6,207 nucleotides of DNA from Pseudomonadota bacterium. GTDB taxonomy: Bacteria > Desulfobacterota > Desulfobacteria > Desulfobacterales > ETH-SRB1. The notes beneath the pieces were generated by a model, which saw only the letters and a list, made by a program, of their open reading frames with translations, was not told the DNA's origin and ran no database searches. The translations under genes were made by a program, and so were the position numbers. Positions 4,590 through 6,207 of the stretch are shown one piece after another (within the stretch, counting starts at the first letter, position 1; every line of letters begins with the position of its first letter). The stretch is taken from positions 1-6,207 of the forward strand of contig JAHIKR010000197.1 in assembly GCA_018897415.1 (NCBI GenBank). Direction: 5' to 3'.

Positions 4590-6207
4590 TTTAGGGTCTT
4601 TACTGACCTGAATTTGCTTTTTCTTTAACAATTCTAAAAGCAGCTCATGGTCATTAGACTCCTCTGCTGCCTTTATCTTCCGCAACAAAGTTTTTTCTTG
4701 ACGGTTTCTGATTGACTCAAATTGCGATAACAACTTGAGACAGCCTTCACGGCTCCACTGATCTTCACCAATCGACAAAGAGGCAACAATACTTCTTTCT
4801 TCCCTGTCGTCAATGCTGTTAATGATATCAGATACCAGTCCATTGCCCCGAGTGCTCACATCATGCAATTTATCCCGAAGGCCCTTTCTGTCCCGCTGCT
4901 TTAGAACTAGTTGACCGATTAAGCTTAAAGATTTATCTTCGAAACGATCGAGTATATTGCGTGTAATAATTTCGGGTAATATTTCGGGGAATTGAAGCAT
5001 CATTGCAATAATCTTTCTTTCGAGCCTGTCCCCCTTTGCCGGCAGATTTTCATCCTGTTTTTTGTCTGACAACTCTTTATTCGGTTTGATGCTTTTATTG
5101 CCAAATACTGTCCTCACTTTTCCAATAAGTGCTGCTTCATCAATTCCTATAATTTCTGCAAGCTTTTTGATGTATAAAGATCTTTCAACGCTATCATTAA
5201 TATGAGCCAAGGGCTGTTTCAGATCCGATATGATACGAATTTTCCCTTCAATGGAAAGCCCGTACTTTTTTACAGCAGACTCAATAAGAAAAAGAATTAT
5301 ACCTTGGGCCTGTGAAACAGCATCCATAAAGGATTTATACCCAAATTCAAAAAGATATGAGTCAGGATCATATCCTTCGGGCAACACAAGAATTCGTGCA
5401 TTAACATATCCTTTATCGAAAACCTTTATGCTTCGCTCTGCTGCCTTAATGCCGGCTGCATCGGAATCATAAACCAGAATAAATCTGCCATCTTTACCAA
5501 CAAATCCTTTAAGAATCTGGACATGCCCCTGAGTTAGCGAAGTTCCAAGGGTTGCTACGGAGTTCGCAATTCCATGCTGATGTAATGATAATAGGTCAAA
5601 ATATCCTTCGACAATGTAAACCGTTTCACTTGCTCTGCAGCTCTCTTTTGCAATGTGCAATCCATAAAGAGATCGGCTCTTGTTGTAAACAGATGTCTCG
5701 GGAGAATTCAGATATTTAGGCAGGGAATCATCCATTACACGTCCCCCAAAACCTAACACCTGCTTGCTGACATCGAAAATCGGAAATATTATACGATTTC
5801 TGAAACGATCATAATAGCCGTTTTTACTCTTCCTTTTAATAATCAACCCGGATTTTTCAACAAGTTCTTGCGATATGTTTTTTTTTGAAAAATAATTTAT
5901 AAGATTGTCCCAGCCTGCAGGAGCAAACCCCAGATTAAATCTATTAATAGTATCTTCTCTAATCCCACGTTTCTTGAGATATTCTAAAGCTATTTTCCCT
6001 TCAGCATCACTTAAAAGACTATGTTTAAAAAAATCCATCGCCTGTTTATTTACAGCAAGCAAGCTTTCTCTTTCGCTAATCCGCCTTTTTTGCTCTGGCG
6101 ACATTGTCTGAACCGGAATCTCAATACCACATCTATTGGCAAGCATTTTTGCCGTCTCAAAAAATGAAAGACCATCATGATTCATCAAAAAGCTAAATAC
6201 ATTTCCA
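4575..6207 (-). CDS. dnaG: DNA primase DnaG (5' end outside window)
   Basis: Makes the RNA primers for replication, working with the replicative helicase. About 543 residues are visible, beginning GNVFSFLMNHDGLSFF, the segment that in this family directly follows the last cysteine of the N-terminal CHC2 zinc finger. The zinc ligands and real start therefore lie past the right edge, roughly 50-60 codons away by family length. Numbering from the codon at 6188: the catalytic core has RFRNRIIFPIFD (128-139), GFGGRVMD (146-153) and PKYLNSPET (157-165). The TOPRIM domain follows, with IVEGYFD (E194, D198) and the metal-binding DSDAAG (D241, D243), then DPDSYL. From about 390 to the end is the helical, poorly conserved helicase-interaction region. 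The stop codon and last few codons (NLS) lie inside a repeat arm, so the original C-terminus may have differed. rpoD follows, as in the macromolecular synthesis operon. Confidence 0.97.
   Translation of the reverse strand, partial: GNVFSFLMNHDGLSFFETAKMLANRCGIEIPVQTMSPEQKRRISERESLLAVNKQAMDFFKHSLLSDAEGKIALEYLKKRGIREDTINRFNLGFAPAGWDNLINYFSKKNISQELVEKSGLIIKRKSKNGYYDRFRNRIIFPIFDVSKQVLGFGGRVMDDSLPKYLNSPETSVYNKSRSLYGLHIAKESCRASETVYIVEGYFDLLSLHQHGIANSVATLGTSLTQGHVQILKGFVGKDGRFILVYDSDAAGIKAAERSIKVFDKGYVNARILVLPEGYDPDSYLFEFGYKSFMDAVSQAQGIILFLIESAVKKYGLSIEGKIRIISDLKQPLAHINDSVERSLYIKKLAEIIGIDEAALIGKVRTVFGNKSIKPNKELSDKKQDENLPAKGDRLERKIIAMMLQFPEILPEIITRNILDRFEDKSLSLIGQLVLKQRDRKGLRDKLHDVSTRGNGLVSDIINSIDDREERSIVASLSIGEDQWSREGCLKLLSQFESIRNRQEKTLLRKIKAAEESNDHELLLELLKKKQIQVSKDPKLNLS

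Overview
The window looks like a core chromosomal segment of a low-to-medium GC bacterium. Gene content and order fit an anaerobic deltaproteobacterium (Desulfobacterota, perhaps Desulfobacterales). That placement rests on the dnaG-rpoD-tRNA-nif3-zinc ribbon order, on protein similarity as I recognise it, and on the style of intergenic repeats; it is inference, not a database result. All recognisable genes lie on the minus strand, so transcription runs from high to low coordinates.

Layout in transcription order: (1) DNA primase dnaG, partial, entering from the right edge without its N-terminal zinc-binding domain (4575-6207). (2) A spacer filled by a long imperfect palindromic repeat (about 4422-4589) whose terminal arm supplies the last codons and the stop codon of dnaG. 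(3) rpoD, the primary sigma factor, complete with a strong ribosome binding site (2605-4371). (4) A tRNA with anticodon CAT (2478-2550) just behind rpoD, with a possible promoter of its own. (5) A 142-bp MITE-like element (2330-2471) with 18-bp terminal inverted repeats and a 5-bp target duplication, lying between the tRNA and an intrinsic terminator (2293-2322). (6) A Nif3-family dinuclear-metal protein (1163-2281). (7) A spacer with a second palindromic repeat (994-1081). (8) A coiled-coil protein with a C-terminal C4 zinc ribbon (267-974). (9) A third repeat (113-226), then a 112-base GC-richer stretch with nested CCCTGG/CCAGGG inverted repeats and no gene that I recognise.

dnaG and rpoD are the replication and transcription genes of the classical macromolecular synthesis operon (its rpsU would lie outside the window). 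The tRNA adds a translation component. The Nif3 and zinc-ribbon genes are a pair often found together in bacteria, with no settled function. No gene here is unusual. The notable feature is that nearly every intergenic gap holds a different small palindromic or terminal-inverted-repeat element, while the genes are intact. I found no CRISPR array, defence system, transposase gene or new multi-gene system.
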